DNA of 64,000 bases from Propioniciclava soli (GCF_014858005.1 NZ_JACYOT010000007.1:177890-241889), one strand, 5' to 3'; shown: positions 34,021-43,324, counted from the stretch's first letter. Numbers and translations are program-made. The notes: a model not told the origin generated them from the sequence alone.

Positions 34021-36497
34021 GCGTCACCGCCCCGCACCGGCACGAGCGGCAGCGCCACGAGCGGCAGCGCGGTGCGGAACTGGCCCGGCGTGGCGGGGGC
34101 GTCCCGGTCGAGCCACGGGTCGGCGTAATTGTCCACCGACTCCTGGAGCCGTTCGTCCAGCCCGGCGCACACCCCGTCGCGGTCGGCCACGAGGATGGCC
34201 TGCAGCTCCTCCAGCCCCAAGCGCGGCACGAACGTGTAGGTGCGCTCCAGCCACTTCGCGTTCTCCCGGTAGTACTGGATGAAGCGCCCGGCGAGCAGGA
34301 TGGCCTCCTCGCGCGAGTCGACGGTGACGAACAGGTCGCCCTTGCGGATGTGGGCGCCCGCGGCGCCGCCGATCCACAGCTCCCATCGGCCGCCCTCGAC
34401 GGCGACGACGCCCACGTCCTTCACCAAGCTCTCCGCGCAGTTGCGCGGGCAGCCCGACACGGCCAGCTTGATCTTGGCCGGCGACTCGAGGCCCTGGAAG
34501 CGGGTCTCCATGTCGATGCCGAGGCTGGTCGAGTCGCCGGTGCCGAAGCGGCAGAACTCCTGGCCCACGCACGTCTTCACCGTCCGGAACGACTTGCCGT
34601 AGGCATAGCCGCTCGGCATGTCGAGGTCGGCCCACACCTTCGGCAGGTCCTCCTTGCGGATGCCCAGCAGGTCGATCCGTTGACCACCGGTGAGCTTCAC
34701 CATCGGCACGTCGTACTTCTCGGCGACGTCGGCGATGCGGCGAAGCTGCTCCGGCGACGTGACGCCGCCCTTCAGCTGGGGCACCACCGAGAACGTGCCG
34801 TCCTTCTGGATGTTGGCGTGCACCCGGTCGTTGATGAAGCGCGCGTCGCGCTCGTCCACGTAGTCGGGCCCCCACATCATCTTCAACAGGGACGCCAGCC
34901 CCATCTTCGAGCGGGCGTCCGGCTGGCCGTCCGGGGCCAGCGCGGCGAACACCGACGACACCGAGCGCAGGTTCTGCTCCCGGATCGCCGCCATCAGCTC
35001 CGGCTTGCCCATCGGGACGCCCGGCACGTACCAGTTCGCGGAGGCGTCCACCGTGACGGCGTCGCCGGCGGCCCACGCGAGGATCGCGCAGACCTGCTCC
35101 TTGCACGACCCGCACCCCTTGCCGGCGCGGGTGGCGTCCATCACCGCACCCAGCGAGGTGCAGCCGTCGTGCACGGCCCCGACGATCGTGCCCTTGGTGA
35201 CGCCGTTGCAGTTGCAGATCTGGGCATCGTCGGGCAGGTCGGCCACCGACTGCTCGGGCGTGGTGCCCAGGTCGAACAGCAGCTCGGCGCGGGTCTCGGG
35301 CAGGTCGAGGCCCTGGTCGAACGCGCGGGTGAGGAACGGGACGCGGCTGGCGTCGCCGAGCATGGTGGCGCCGATCACCTTGTTCTCACGGACGATGACC
35401 GACTTGTACACCCCACGCTTCGGCTCGGAGAACACCATCTGCTCGTCCCCCTCGCGCTCGGGGGTTCGGACGCCCATGGAGGCCAGGTCGATGCCGGCGA
35501 CCTTGAGCTTCGTCGTCGTCTTCGTGCCGCTGTAGCGGGCGGACGGGTCGGTGCCGGTGATGTTCGCGGCGAGCACCGCGCCCTGCTCCCACAGGGGCGC
35601 GACCAGCCCGTACACCTCGCCGCGGTGCTGGACGCACTCGCCGACGGCGTACACGTCGTCGTCGTCCACGGTGCGCATCAGGTCGTCCACCACGATCGCG
35701 CGGGCGACGGTGAAGCCCGAGATGAGCGCGACGGACGTCTCGGGTCGGATGCCGGCGGTGACGACCACCATGTCGCACGGAATCGGATCCTGGCCCTCCA
35801 CCTGCACGGCCTGGATGCCGACGCGGGGCACGTAGTCGACCGCCACGGTGCGCGCGTTGGTGATCACCCTGATGCCCATGTTCTGCAGGATGCCGGCGAG
35901 CACCTCGCCGCCCGCGGCGTCCAGCTGTTGGTTCATGATCGTCGCCGAGCGCTGCAGCACCGTGACCTCGGTGCCCTGCTTGTGCAGCCCGTGGGCGGCC
36001 TCGAGCCCGAGCAGGCCGCCGCCGATCACGACCGCGCGGCGCTCGCCGCCGCGCGCGTGCTCGAGCATGGCGCGGGTGTCCTCGATGGTGCGGAAGCCGA
36101 AGACGCCCGAGCGCAGCTCGGAGTAGCGGTCGCGGATGCCCGGGATGTCGGGGATGAACGACCGGCTCCCGGTCGCGATGATGAGTTTGTCGTAGCGCGT
36201 CTCGGAGCCGTCGTCGGCGTAGACGACCTTGGCGAAACGGTCGATCCGCTTGGCCCGGACGCCGGCGTGCAACGTGATGCCGTTCGCCGCGTACCACGCC
36301 AGCGAGTTGAGGAAGATCGAGTCGAAGTCCTCCTCGCCCGCGAGCACGTGGGAGAGCGCGATGCGGTTGTAGTTGCCGTGCGGCTCCTCGCCGAACATGG
36401 TGATGTCGAACAGGTCCGGCGCGCGCGTCAGGATCTCCTCGACCGTCCGGGCCCCGGCCATGCCGTTGCCGATGACGACGAGCCGCTGGCGCTCCAT
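34017..36497 (-). CDS. nirB: NAD(P)H nitrite reductase large subunit
   Basis: An 826-residue protein with the full NirB order. The FAD domain has VVIGNGMAGA at the N-terminus, and the second nucleotide-binding motif is VVIGGGLLGLEAA. A BFD-like [2Fe-2S] domain (CNCNGVTKG ... GKGCGSCK) comes next. The sirohaem/[4Fe-4S] reductase part carries the four Cys in TCVGQEFCRFG and SGCPRNCAES. It catalyses the six-electron reduction of nitrite to ammonium in the cytoplasm. Its start overlaps the stop of the upstream 118-residue gene by one base (TGATG). Confidence 0.95.
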   Translation of the reverse strand: MERQRLVVIGNGMAGARTVEEILTRAPDLFDITMFGEEPHGNYNRIALSHVLAGEEDFDSIFLNSLAWYAANGITLHAGVRAKRIDRFAKVVYADDGSETRYDKLIIATGSRSFIPDIPGIRDRYSELRSGVFGFRTIEDTRAMLEHARGGERRAVVIGGGLLGLEAAHGLHKQGTEVTVLQRSATIMNQQLDAAGGEVLAGILQNMGIRVITNARTVAVDYVPRVGIQAVQVEGQDPIPCDMVVVTAGIRPETSVALISGFTVARAIVVDDLMRTVDDDDVYAVGECVQHRGEVYGLVAPLWEQGAVLAANITGTDPSARYSGTKTTTKLKVAGIDLASMGVRTPEREGDEQMVFSEPKRGVYKSVIVRENKVIGATMLGDASRVPFLTRAFDQGLDLPETRAELLFDLGTTPEQSVADLPDDAQICNCNGVTKGTIVGAVHDGCTSLGAVMDATRAGKGCGSCKEQVCAILAWAAGDAVTVDASANWYVPGVPMGKPELMAAIREQNLRSVSSVFAALAPDGQPDARSKMGLASLLKMMWGPDYVDERDARFINDRVHANIQKDGTFSVVPQLKGGVTSPEQLRRIADVAEKYDVPMVKLTGGQRIDLLGIRKEDLPKVWADLDMPSGYAYGKSFRTVKTCVGQEFCRFGTGDSTSLGIDMETRFQGLESPAKIKLAVSGCPRNCAESLVKDVGVVAVEGGRWELWIGGAAGAHIRKGDLFVTVDSREEAILLAGRFIQYYRENAKWLERTYTFVPRLGLEELQAILVADRDGVCAGLDERLQESVDNYADPWLDRDAPATPGQFRTALPLVALPLVPVRGGDA

Positions 36498-36853
36498 CAG
36501 TACTCCACCAGGCCCAGGTCGACGACGACGGCGCCGCTCACCCCCGCCGGGGCGGCGAGCTGGAGCTCCAGGACGGAGTCGCCCATCACGTCCTCGACCA
36601 CGCGCAGCGGCACGTGGGTGTCCGCCTTCGCGCCGATGGGGAAGTAGCGCATGGGCTCACCGTCCTTCAGCAGCACGGCGAGCACGAGCTCGTCGGTGCT
36701 GTTGCCGCCGCGGAAGTACAGCGCCTGGGCCGTCGATCCCCCCGCCACGGTGTGGGTCAGCGGGGGATTAGCGGGGGCGGGGGCGTCCAGGCCGGCACCG
36801 GTGACGGTGCGCACGCCCTGGAGGAAGACGTTGGTCGATTCCATGCGGTTCAT
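36497..36853 (-). CDS. Conserved-looking hypothetical protein leading the nirBD operon
   Basis: A 118-residue soluble protein that I do not recognise. It has no Cys, so it is not an iron-sulfur carrier. Short alternating hydrophobic strands (ALYFRGGNSTDELVLAVLL, SVLELQLAAPAG, AVVVDLGLVEY) suggest a small beta-sandwich. TGATG coupling to nirB implies co-translation and a role in nitrite assimilation, perhaps assembly or regulation of NirB. ATG 36853 is used; ATG 36844 is possible. Confidence 0.7.
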   Translation of the reverse strand: MNRMESTNVFLQGVRTVTGAGLDAPAPANPPLTHTVAGGSTAQALYFRGGNSTDELVLAVLLKDGEPMRYFPIGAKADTHVPLRVVEDVMGDSVLELQLAAPAGVSGAVVVDLGLVEY

Positions 36854-36860
36854 CGTGCTG

Positions 36861-36905
36861 GGTACGCGTTACGCGGCGGGGGCGTCCGTGTTGTGTGCGT
36901 GTTAC
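36861..36905 (-). promoter_or_regulatory. Candidate GlnR-type sites upstream of the nir operon
   Basis: On the minus strand GTAAC occurs at 36905-36901 and at 36872-36868, the latter followed by GTACC at 36865-36861. Actinobacterial GlnR binds GTnAC half-sites before nirB. Spacing here is not canonical, so this is tentative. Confidence 0.25.
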
Positions 36906-37029
36906 GGGCGGCTCACACCCCGCCGGCGCGGGGAGTGATGCCGCCCCGGACGAGGACGCGGCGCACCGGCGACCCGCGGCGGCTAGGCTCACTGGCGCAC
37001 CCCTTAACCGCCGAGGAGAGGAACCCGCC

Positions 37030-38499
37030 GTGGCCCCGCCGCGCACCATCGTGACCACCGATCCCGAGCTCGACGACCTGAACTCGATGCTGCGGTTCCT
37101 GCTGTACAGCAACGAGGTCGAGATCCTTGGGCTGGTGTACGCGTCGAGCCGCTTCCACTACGCGGGCGATCCGGACGCCGGCGTCGCGCCCCACCGCTGG
37201 CCCGCCGAGGGTGACCGGCTGCACATCGACGAGGCGGTGGACGCCTACGCGCAGGTGTACGACCGGCTGCGCGTCCACGCCGAGGGCTACCCGAGCCCCG
37301 GCCACCTGCGCTCGCTGATCGCGATGGGCAACGTGGCGCAGGAGGGCGAGTACGCCACCGACACCCCGGGTTCGTTGCTGATCCGCGAGGCGCTGCTGGC
37401 CGACGACCCGCGGCGGCTGTTCGTGCAGGTGTGGGGCGGGCCGGCCACGCTGGCGTCCGCGCTGCGCTCGATCCAGACCGAGTTCGAGGGCACGGACGGC
37501 TGGGACGCCCTGCATGCGCGCATCAGCGCCGCCCTGGTGATCACCGCGTTCTGGGAGCAGGACGCGTCCTTCGCCGAGTACATCCGCCCGAACTGGCCCG
37601 CCGTGGAATTCCGGGACATGGCGACCATGGCCTGGGGGTACGGGACGCGGCGCAGCGTGCTCGCCGAGCACCACCACTACCTGGCACCGGACTGGACGCG
37701 GCAGAACGTCTCCGAGGTCGGCCCGATGGGGGCCGCCTACCGGGTCTGGGGCGACGGGAAGTTCATGGCACCGGGCGACACGGAGGACTACTTCGGCCAC
37801 GCGGGGAAGACCGCCGATGAGTTGCGCGCGCAGGGTTATGAGGTCTGGATCGACCCCGAGCCGGCGGGGGCCTTCATTTCGGAAGGGGACTCCTCGACGT
37901 TCGCGCTGCTCGTCGACAACGGCCTGCGCGCCCACGAGGACCCGACGTGGGGCGGGTGGGGCGGGCGACAGGTGCGCAGCGACACCGACCCGCACACCTG
38001 GACGAACCACCTGGTTCTGGGCCCGCCGGACGCCGTGCCGGAGCCGCCGGCGGCGTCCCTGGACGCGGGGCCGGACGGCGAGCCGCGGCGGGACTACGCG
38101 GCGGCGCGCTGGTGGGAGTTCATCCAGCGCGACTTCGCGGCGCGGCTGCGCTGGAGCGTCACCGAACGGTACGCGGATGCCAACCACCATCCCGTCGTGG
38201 CGGTGCAGGGGGATCTTGACCGGACGGTGTCGGCCGGGGACGAGGTTCGGGTGGTCGCGGAGGCGTCCGACCCCGACGGCGATTCGCTGAGCGCGCGCTG
38301 GTGGCAGTACCGCGAAGCTGGCACCTACCCGGGCGAGGTGGCGCTGGAGAGCTCCTGGAGCGCGGCGGGGCTGAGTTGTTCGTTCGTGGTGCCGGACGAC
38401 GCGCGGGCGGGGCAGACGATCCACGTGCTGCTGGAGGTGACCGACGTCGGCGCCCCGGCGCTCACGCGCTGGCAGCGCGTCGTGGTGACGATCGGCTGA
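37030..38499 (+). CDS. DUF1593 (Sde182-type nucleoside hydrolase-like) protein
   Basis: A 489-residue protein. The N-terminal two thirds form the nucleoside-hydrolase-like domain described for Sde182 (RTIVTTDPELDDLNSMLRFL, with the Asp cluster at the start, then GLVYASSRFHY). The C-terminus is a beta-sandwich (about residues 390-489, beginning HPVVAVQGDLDRTV). Relatives bind or process plant polysaccharides, but no substrate can be given. There is no signal peptide. GTG 37030 follows GAGGAGAGG; TAGGCT at 36984-36989 is a possible -10. Confidence 0.82.
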   Translation: MAPPRTIVTTDPELDDLNSMLRFLLYSNEVEILGLVYASSRFHYAGDPDAGVAPHRWPAEGDRLHIDEAVDAYAQVYDRLRVHAEGYPSPGHLRSLIAMGNVAQEGEYATDTPGSLLIREALLADDPRRLFVQVWGGPATLASALRSIQTEFEGTDGWDALHARISAALVITAFWEQDASFAEYIRPNWPAVEFRDMATMAWGYGTRRSVLAEHHHYLAPDWTRQNVSEVGPMGAAYRVWGDGKFMAPGDTEDYFGHAGKTADELRAQGYEVWIDPEPAGAFISEGDSSTFALLVDNGLRAHEDPTWGGWGGRQVRSDTDPHTWTNHLVLGPPDAVPEPPAASLDAGPDGEPRRDYAAARWWEFIQRDFAARLRWSVTERYADANHHPVVAVQGDLDRTVSAGDEVRVVAEASDPDGDSLSARWWQYREAGTYPGEVALESSWSAAGLSCSFVVPDDARAGQTIHVLLEVTDVGAPALTRWQRVVVTIG

Positions 38500-38547
38500 G
38501 CCGCCCCGCCCGCGGGGACGGCGCGGGGCGCGCGGGGCGGGGGTCGG

Positions 38548-39807
38548 TCAGACGCTCGAACCCGGTTCGAGCCGGGCGCCGGCGTCCACGACCGATCCGC
38601 CGGAGATGCGGCTGTCGCGCCCGACCAGCGCGATGTCGGCGTCGCGGACGCGGGTGGCCGCCGGGGTGGCGCCGACCTGGGCGCCGCGTCCGACCCAGGT
38701 GGACTCGTCCAGGATGGCGGTGCGGACGTGGGCGTCCCCGCAGACGCGGACGTGGGCACCGAGAATGCTGTCCCGCACCACCGCCCCCGCCTCGATGACG
38801 ACGCCCGGGCCGAGCACCGAGCGCACCACCTCGCCGCGCACGACGCAGCCCGGCGACAGCAGGCTGTCGGTGACGTCGCCCTCCGCGCGGACCATCGCGG
38901 GCGGCAGCTCCGGCCAGCGCGAGCCGATGGGGTAGCCGGGGTCGTCGAAGACGTCGACCCGCCCGGCCAGCACGTCGCGGTGGGCCTGGTAGTACTCCTC
39001 GGGGCGGCCGAGGTCGCGCCAGTAGTGGCCGATCGGGTGCGCGAACGTCTTGCCGCGGGCGACCAGGGCCGGCACCAGGTGCTCGCCGAAGTCACCCAGC
39101 CGCGAGCCCTCGTCGTCGCACCCCTCGTCCGCGGCCTCGTCGTTGTCGTGCGCATGGGCCAGCTCGTGCCGCAGCCGGGTCAGCTCGCTGAGGAGCACCT
39201 CGGGGTCGTAGACGAAGATCTCGGTGGCGACGGTGCGCCCCTCGGGCTCGTCGGGCTTGTAGTCGAACCCCGTGACGCGGCGGTCGTCGCCGACCTGGAC
39301 GACGGCCTTGGTGGAGGCCTGGGTCGCGGTCGCCTGCGCGGTGACGATGGTGCACTCGGCACCGCGTTGGAGGTGGTCCGCGATGACGTCCGCGAGGTCG
39401 AGCCGGAAGACGTGGTCGGCGCTCATCACGATCACGACGTCGGCCTCGAAGTCGCGGATCTGGCCGGCGACCTGGACGAGATTGTCGGCATTGCCGCTCG
39501 CGAAGCCCGATTCGCTGCTCGCCCGGCCCTGCTCGGGCACGAGCCGACGGTAGCCGCCGCGGGTGCGGTCGAGGTTCCAGGGCCGGCCGTGGCCGATGTG
39601 GTCGTCGAGCGTCGAGGCCAGGTAGGCCACCGAGACCCACACGTCGGCGATTTCCGCGTTGGCGAAGCTCGACAGGGCGAAGTCGATGAGCTTGTACGAA
39701 CCGGCGAAGGCCAAGGCAGGCTTGGCGCGCTCCCGGGTCAGCACGTCCATCCGGCTGCCGCTGCCGCCCGCCTGCACGATGCCGAGTACCCGTCCGAAGC
39801 CACGCAT
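38548..39807 (-). CDS. glgC: Glucose-1-phosphate adenylyltransferase
   Basis: A 419-residue ADP-glucose pyrophosphorylase. The nucleotidyltransferase loop is QAGGSGSRMDVLTRERAKPAL, split here as QAGGSGSRM and LTRERAKPAL. Further family blocks are SADHVFRLD and GHYWRDLGRPEEYY. The C-terminal left-handed beta-helix supplies hexapeptide repeats (SPGCVVRGEVVRSVLGPGVV, 20 residues). It makes ADP-glucose for glycogen. An acidic insert (NDEAADEGCDDEG) interrupts the central region. TAATCT 7 bases before ATG 39807 indicates a leaderless mRNA. Confidence 0.92.
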   Translation of the reverse strand: MRGFGRVLGIVQAGGSGSRMDVLTRERAKPALAFAGSYKLIDFALSSFANAEIADVWVSVAYLASTLDDHIGHGRPWNLDRTRGGYRRLVPEQGRASSESGFASGNADNLVQVAGQIRDFEADVVIVMSADHVFRLDLADVIADHLQRGAECTIVTAQATATQASTKAVVQVGDDRRVTGFDYKPDEPEGRTVATEIFVYDPEVLLSELTRLRHELAHAHDNDEAADEGCDDEGSRLGDFGEHLVPALVARGKTFAHPIGHYWRDLGRPEEYYQAHRDVLAGRVDVFDDPGYPIGSRWPELPPAMVRAEGDVTDSLLSPGCVVRGEVVRSVLGPGVVIEAGAVVRDSILGAHVRVCGDAHVRTAILDESTWVGRGAQVGATPAATRVRDADIALVGRDSRISGGSVVDAGARLEPGSSV

Positions 39808-39814
39808 GGGTTCC

Positions 39815-39820
39815 AGATTA
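39815..39820 (-). promoter_or_regulatory. -10 box of glgC (leaderless)
   Basis: TAATCT on the minus strand lies 7 bases from ATG 39807. Confidence 0.5.
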
Positions 39821-39866
39821 GGCGGTTGCCCCTCACGGGGACGCCCCGCCGCCCGGACGCCGCCGC

Positions 39867-40754
39867 TCAGCCCCGCAGCTCCAGCAGCGCCTGGGGGATC
39901 TCCCCGGGGAGCTCGCTGGCCAGGTAACCGGTGGCCCCGTAGCGGGAGGCGAGGCGTCCGCCGACGGTGCCGTGCAGGTAGGACGCCCACACGGTCGCCT
40001 GCGCCGGGTCGGCACCCCGGGCGCACAGGCCGAGGATGGTGCCGGACTTCACGTCGCCCGAGCCGCTCACACCCAGGCCGGCGTTGCCCTCGTCGGTGCG
40101 CCACAGGCGGCCGTCGGGGGTGCCGATCCACGTGCTGCTCGACCCCGAGGTCACCACCGCGCCCGTCTTCTCCGCCAGGCGGAGCACGGCGGCGGCGGGG
40201 GCGTCCTCCACCTCGTCGGGGTCGTCGCCGAGGGTCAGGGCCAACTCGTTCAGGTTGGGCGACAGCACCAATGAGCCGAACCGGCCACCACGGGAGAGAT
40301 CCTCGGTCAGCCAGGCCAGGGCGAGGGCGTCCAGCACCACGATCTCGGGCAGGTGGTCGGCGATGGCCTCGACCAACGCGGGTGCGCCGCGGGCGTCCAG
40401 CATGCCGGGGCCGACGAGCGCGGCGTCCACCTTCTCCGCGCAGGTCTCCACCGCGGCAGCGGCCGCGGGCGTCAGGTCACCCTGCGGGGAATGCGGCGCC
40501 CCGCGCACCAGCGACTCCGGCATGGCCACCGCCAACGCGACGGCGACGGGCTCGGGCACCACGAGCTGCACCTTGCCGGCACCCGCGCGCATGGCCGCGC
40601 GCGCCGACAGGAGCGCACCGCCCGGGTTCGGCACACTGCCGCCCACCACGAGGGCGCGGCCGCGGGAGTTCTTGTTGTCCGCTCCGTGCGGCAGCGGCCA
40701 GTCGCGCAGGACGGCGGGCGTGACGACGGTGGCGGACCCGGCGATGTCGGGCAT
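39867..40754 (-). CDS. nnrD: ADP-dependent NAD(P)H-hydrate dehydratase
   Basis: A 295-residue ribokinase-like protein of the YjeF C-terminal/CARKD type. The N-terminal block NKNSRGRALVVGGSVPNPGGALLSA and the nucleotide site GNAGLGVSGSGDVKSG are visible (the family norm is GTGDVLAG, so GSGDVKSG is a mild departure). It repairs hydrated NAD(P)H using ADP. The usual fused or adjacent epimerase domain is not present here. It overlaps the stop of the histidine phosphatase by one base, so the two are co-translated. Confidence 0.88.
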   Translation of the reverse strand: MPDIAGSATVVTPAVLRDWPLPHGADNKNSRGRALVVGGSVPNPGGALLSARAAMRAGAGKVQLVVPEPVAVALAVAMPESLVRGAPHSPQGDLTPAAAAAVETCAEKVDAALVGPGMLDARGAPALVEAIADHLPEIVVLDALALAWLTEDLSRGGRFGSLVLSPNLNELALTLGDDPDEVEDAPAAAVLRLAEKTGAVVTSGSSSTWIGTPDGRLWRTDEGNAGLGVSGSGDVKSGTILGLCARGADPAQATVWASYLHGTVGGRLASRYGATGYLASELPGEIPQALLELRG

Positions 40755-41548
40755 CAGGACGCCCCGGCGGCGCGGTCGGGGGCGTCGGCGTCCGGCTCGC
40801 GGGCCGCGCCCTCCTCGTGCGTGACGTCCGCACCACCCTCCTCGACGGCGGAGGTGTCGTCCCGCGTCACCAGGGTGAGCGCACCGTCGGTCAGCACGTA
40901 GCGGGTCATCGAACAGTTCGCGATCGGCTCCTCCTTCTGCAGCGCGACCACGCGGGCGGCGTCCAGCCCCTCGATCACGTAGCGGAACGCCATGATCACG
41001 GCCTCATGGCTGAACAGCCACACCCGCTCGCCGGGGTAGCGGGCCTGCAGCTCGAGCAGCAGGCTGCGGATGCGCAGGACGACGTCGGCCCAGCTCTCGC
41101 CACCCGGCGGGCGGTAGTAGAACTTGCCGACGCGGTCGCGCCGGTCGGACTCCTCGGGGTGGTCGGCCTTGATGCCGTACCAGGTGATGCCGTCAAAGAT
41201 GCCCAGCTCGCGCTCGCGCAGCCGCTCGTCGAGCAGGACGTCGATCGGGTGCTGCGCGAGGGCGCGCTCGGCGGTGGAGCGCGCGCGGCGGTAGGGGGAG
41301 CTGACGACGACCGTGGGGCGCTCGTCCTCCGGGAGGGACGCGACCCGCTCACCGAGGGCGTCCGCCTGGGCCTCACCCTCCTCGGAGAGGGCGATGTCCT
41401 CGTCGCTGTCGGTGACGTCGAGGCGGTGGGCCTTGGCGGCGATCGCGGCGCGGTCGGCGACGTTGCCGAGGCTCTCGCCATGACGGACCAGGACCAGCTC
41501 GACGGGGCCGTGGGCCGTGCCCTCGCTGGCGACCGTTTCGGGGCTCAT
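40754..41548 (-). CDS. Histidine phosphatase (phosphoglycerate mutase-like)
   Basis: A 264-residue histidine phosphatase. The phospho-acceptor is in LVRHGESLGN, the second His in LFSHEAVIMAF, and SSPYRRARSTAERAL is the usual Arg-containing block. Substrates of this superfamily vary from sugar phosphates to proteins, and none is indicated. The C-terminal 35 residues are acidic and low-complexity. ATG 41548 has AAAGGA upstream; it is translationally coupled to nnrD. Confidence 0.88.
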   Translation of the reverse strand: MSPETVASEGTAHGPVELVLVRHGESLGNVADRAAIAAKAHRLDVTDSDEDIALSEEGEAQADALGERVASLPEDERPTVVVSSPYRRARSTAERALAQHPIDVLLDERLRERELGIFDGITWYGIKADHPEESDRRDRVGKFYYRPPGGESWADVVLRIRSLLLELQARYPGERVWLFSHEAVIMAFRYVIEGLDAARVVALQKEEPIANCSMTRYVLTDGALTLVTRDDTSAVEEGGADVTHEEGAAREPDADAPDRAAGAS

Positions 41549-41639
41549 GGGGGTTCCTTTCGGTGTCAGTGCTTGCCAGCACAGCCTAGGCATGGCGCGC
41601 CCCGGGCGGGTGTGTTCCGCGCGTCCCGGGGGGTTCGGA

Positions 41640-42340
41640 TCAGGTGGCCGCGGGTTCCGGCGCGTCCTCGGGGGACGCGGCGGCCGCGAGAGACGCGTCG
41701 CGCCGGGCTGCCGCCCGCCGGGACAGGCGTTCGACCACGGGGCTCAGGAAGAGCACGAAGAGGGCGAAGTAGTTGATCTGCGGGGCGATCATCGCGATGA
41801 CGAAGGCCAGTCCGAACAGCGCCGCGACGGCCGCGTTGGCCGAGACCCTGGCCCGGGGCAGCGGGTGGCCCGGCTCCTGGATCTCGGGGTGGGCGTGGAC
41901 GTGCGCGACCAGCAGTGTGAGGACGACGGCGCTGACCGTCATGGTGCCGATGTAGAGCCCGATGACCGAACGTGTGCTCGGCAGGCTGTAGACCATCGCG
42001 CTGGGCAGTTGGAGGAAGCAGATCGTGAACATCCAGGCGAAGTTCAGCCCGACGAGGCGCCGGGTGTAGGCGCGCACGTGCTCGAACAATCGGTGGTGCT
42101 CGGCCCAGAACGACGCCACGACGCCGAAGCTGACGGCGAACCCGATCAGCTGGGGCAAGCCCCCCTCCAGCCACTCGCCGCCGGTCATGTGCTCGGCGGC
42201 CGCCTCCGGAATGGACTCCAGGAGGGGCAACACGAGCAGCGTCATCGCAATCGCGACGACCGCGTCTTGAAGAACTTGATGCGCTCGGCGCTGAAGAGCT
42301 CGGGGGTCCCGGAAGCGGTGGGGGCGGTGGCGTCGTCCAT
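41640..42340 (-). pseudogene. TMEM175-type (DUF1211) potassium channel gene with a frameshift
   Basis: From ATG 42340 the protein reads FSAERIKFF and then breaks, while the remaining 201 codons from 42245 continue in another frame with TLLVLPLLESIPEA and five or so membrane segments. Reading the missing stretch in the third frame restores DAVVAIAMTLLVLP, i.e. the family's hallmark RxxxFSD motif, with two bases instead of three at 42267-42268. A leaderless -10 (TAGATT, 7 bases upstream) supports ATG 42340 as the true start. So either the gene is inactivated by a one-base deletion or this is a sequencing error. Bacterial TMEM175 proteins are tetrameric K+ channels. Confidence 0.85.
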
Positions 42341-42347
42341 GGCCGGC

Positions 42348-42353
42348 AATCTA
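42348..42353 (-). promoter_or_regulatory. -10 box of the TMEM175-type gene
   Basis: TAGATT on the minus strand lies 7 bases from ATG 42340. Confidence 0.5.
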
Positions 42354-42463
42354 AGTCAGGAGGAGGGGGTCGGCCCAGAGCTGTCCACCGCCGTTCACGT
42401 CACCCCTTGTCAGGGGGTGCGGCGATTCGCCATGCTGGAGCTCCACCTGCGGAGGAGGCGGCC

Positions 42464-42691
42464 ATGACCGGACGTGACAGCGAGGCATGGGCCGACGGGC
42501 CCGCCACGGACCAGGAACTCGGGATGGGCGGCGACACAGCGCCGGCCGCTCGCCGAACGGATGCGGATCTGCCCGACCCCCTGGTGGGTGATGAGGACGT
42601 CACCGCCGCGGATCAGGACGACGCCGAGGACGGCCTCATCGACGACGAGACCGGTCACGGCGACGGAGGCCCGCTCGGCAAAGAGGTCTGA
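42464..42691 (+). CDS. Small acidic hypothetical protein
   Basis: A 75-residue protein very rich in Asp, Glu, Gly and Ala, with no hydrophobic segment, probably disordered. GGAGGAGG upstream of ATG 42464 supports translation. I do not recognise it. It could instead be a chance frame, but the strong ribosome-binding site and its place between genes argue for a real product. Confidence 0.5.
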   Translation: MTGRDSEAWADGPATDQELGMGGDTAPAARRTDADLPDPLVGDEDVTAADQDDAEDGLIDDETGHGDGGPLGKEV

Positions 42692-42706
42692 GGGCTCCCC
42701 AGCGCC

Positions 42707-43030
42707 TCAGACGTCGCGGCGGAACTCCGCCGTGCGCGTCTGGGCGGTGTCGGCCAGCGGAGCGGTGTCCGCGTGGCTGTCGGGAACCGCGTCGCGCCCG
42801 AAGCCGGCGTCGTCGACGCGGGCATTGTGATCGGCGTGCGCGAAGCGCTCCAAGTACTCCGGCTGGCGGCGCACGAACGCGGCGCGCTCCCCGGTCGGCG
42901 CCTCACCGCCCGGCAGGTCGGCGTCCTCGCCGAGGCGGACGGTTTCGATCGTGAGATGACGGGCCTCCGGGGACAGCCCGGCCCACCAGGCTGCGTCGTC
43001 GTCGTGGCCGGGTTCGTACGCGGTGCTCAT
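42707..43030 (-). CDS. Hypothetical protein, 107 residues
   Basis: This soluble, hydrophilic protein is not recognised. The N-terminal half is helical in appearance (DDDAAWWAGLSPEARHLTIE, 20 residues; AAFVRRQPEYLERFAHADHN) and the C-terminal half is low-complexity. TAGACT lies 7 bases before ATG 43030, the leaderless arrangement found at many genes here, which supports expression. Confidence 0.55.
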   Translation of the reverse strand: MSTAYEPGHDDDAAWWAGLSPEARHLTIETVRLGEDADLPGGEAPTGERAAFVRRQPEYLERFAHADHNARVDDAGFGRDAVPDSHADTAPLADTAQTRTAEFRRDV

Positions 43031-43095
43031 GCCGGCCAGTCTAGGACCGCGAGAACCCGCCGGGGGGCGCCGTCACCCTCCGGTACCCGGGGTGG

Positions 43096-43186
43096 GCGAC
43101 GAAAACATGACACTCGATTGCACGACGGTCGGCCGCTGAGCGTGCCCGTGCGCACGCACATGAATCGAGTGTCACGTTTTCGTCGC
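43096..43186. repeat. Long inverted repeat, 24-bp arms
   Basis: Arms 43096-43119 and 43163-43186 (starting GCGACGAAAACATGACACTC; the other arm is its complement with one mismatch) enclose a 43-base loop. The arms are AT-rich compared with their surroundings. The element lies between divergent genes, so it is not a terminator. Confidence 0.85.
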
Positions 43187-43324
43187 GGCAGCCCCGGTCC
43201 TCCGCCGAGGCCCCGGCGCGGCGAAGAGGCATCCCAGCCGAGATGGCCCTGATCCCCGCCGGTCCCGCCGCCAACCCAGGCCGGGGGACTAGGGTCGATG
43301 GGGAAACCGACGAGAGGATGCACG

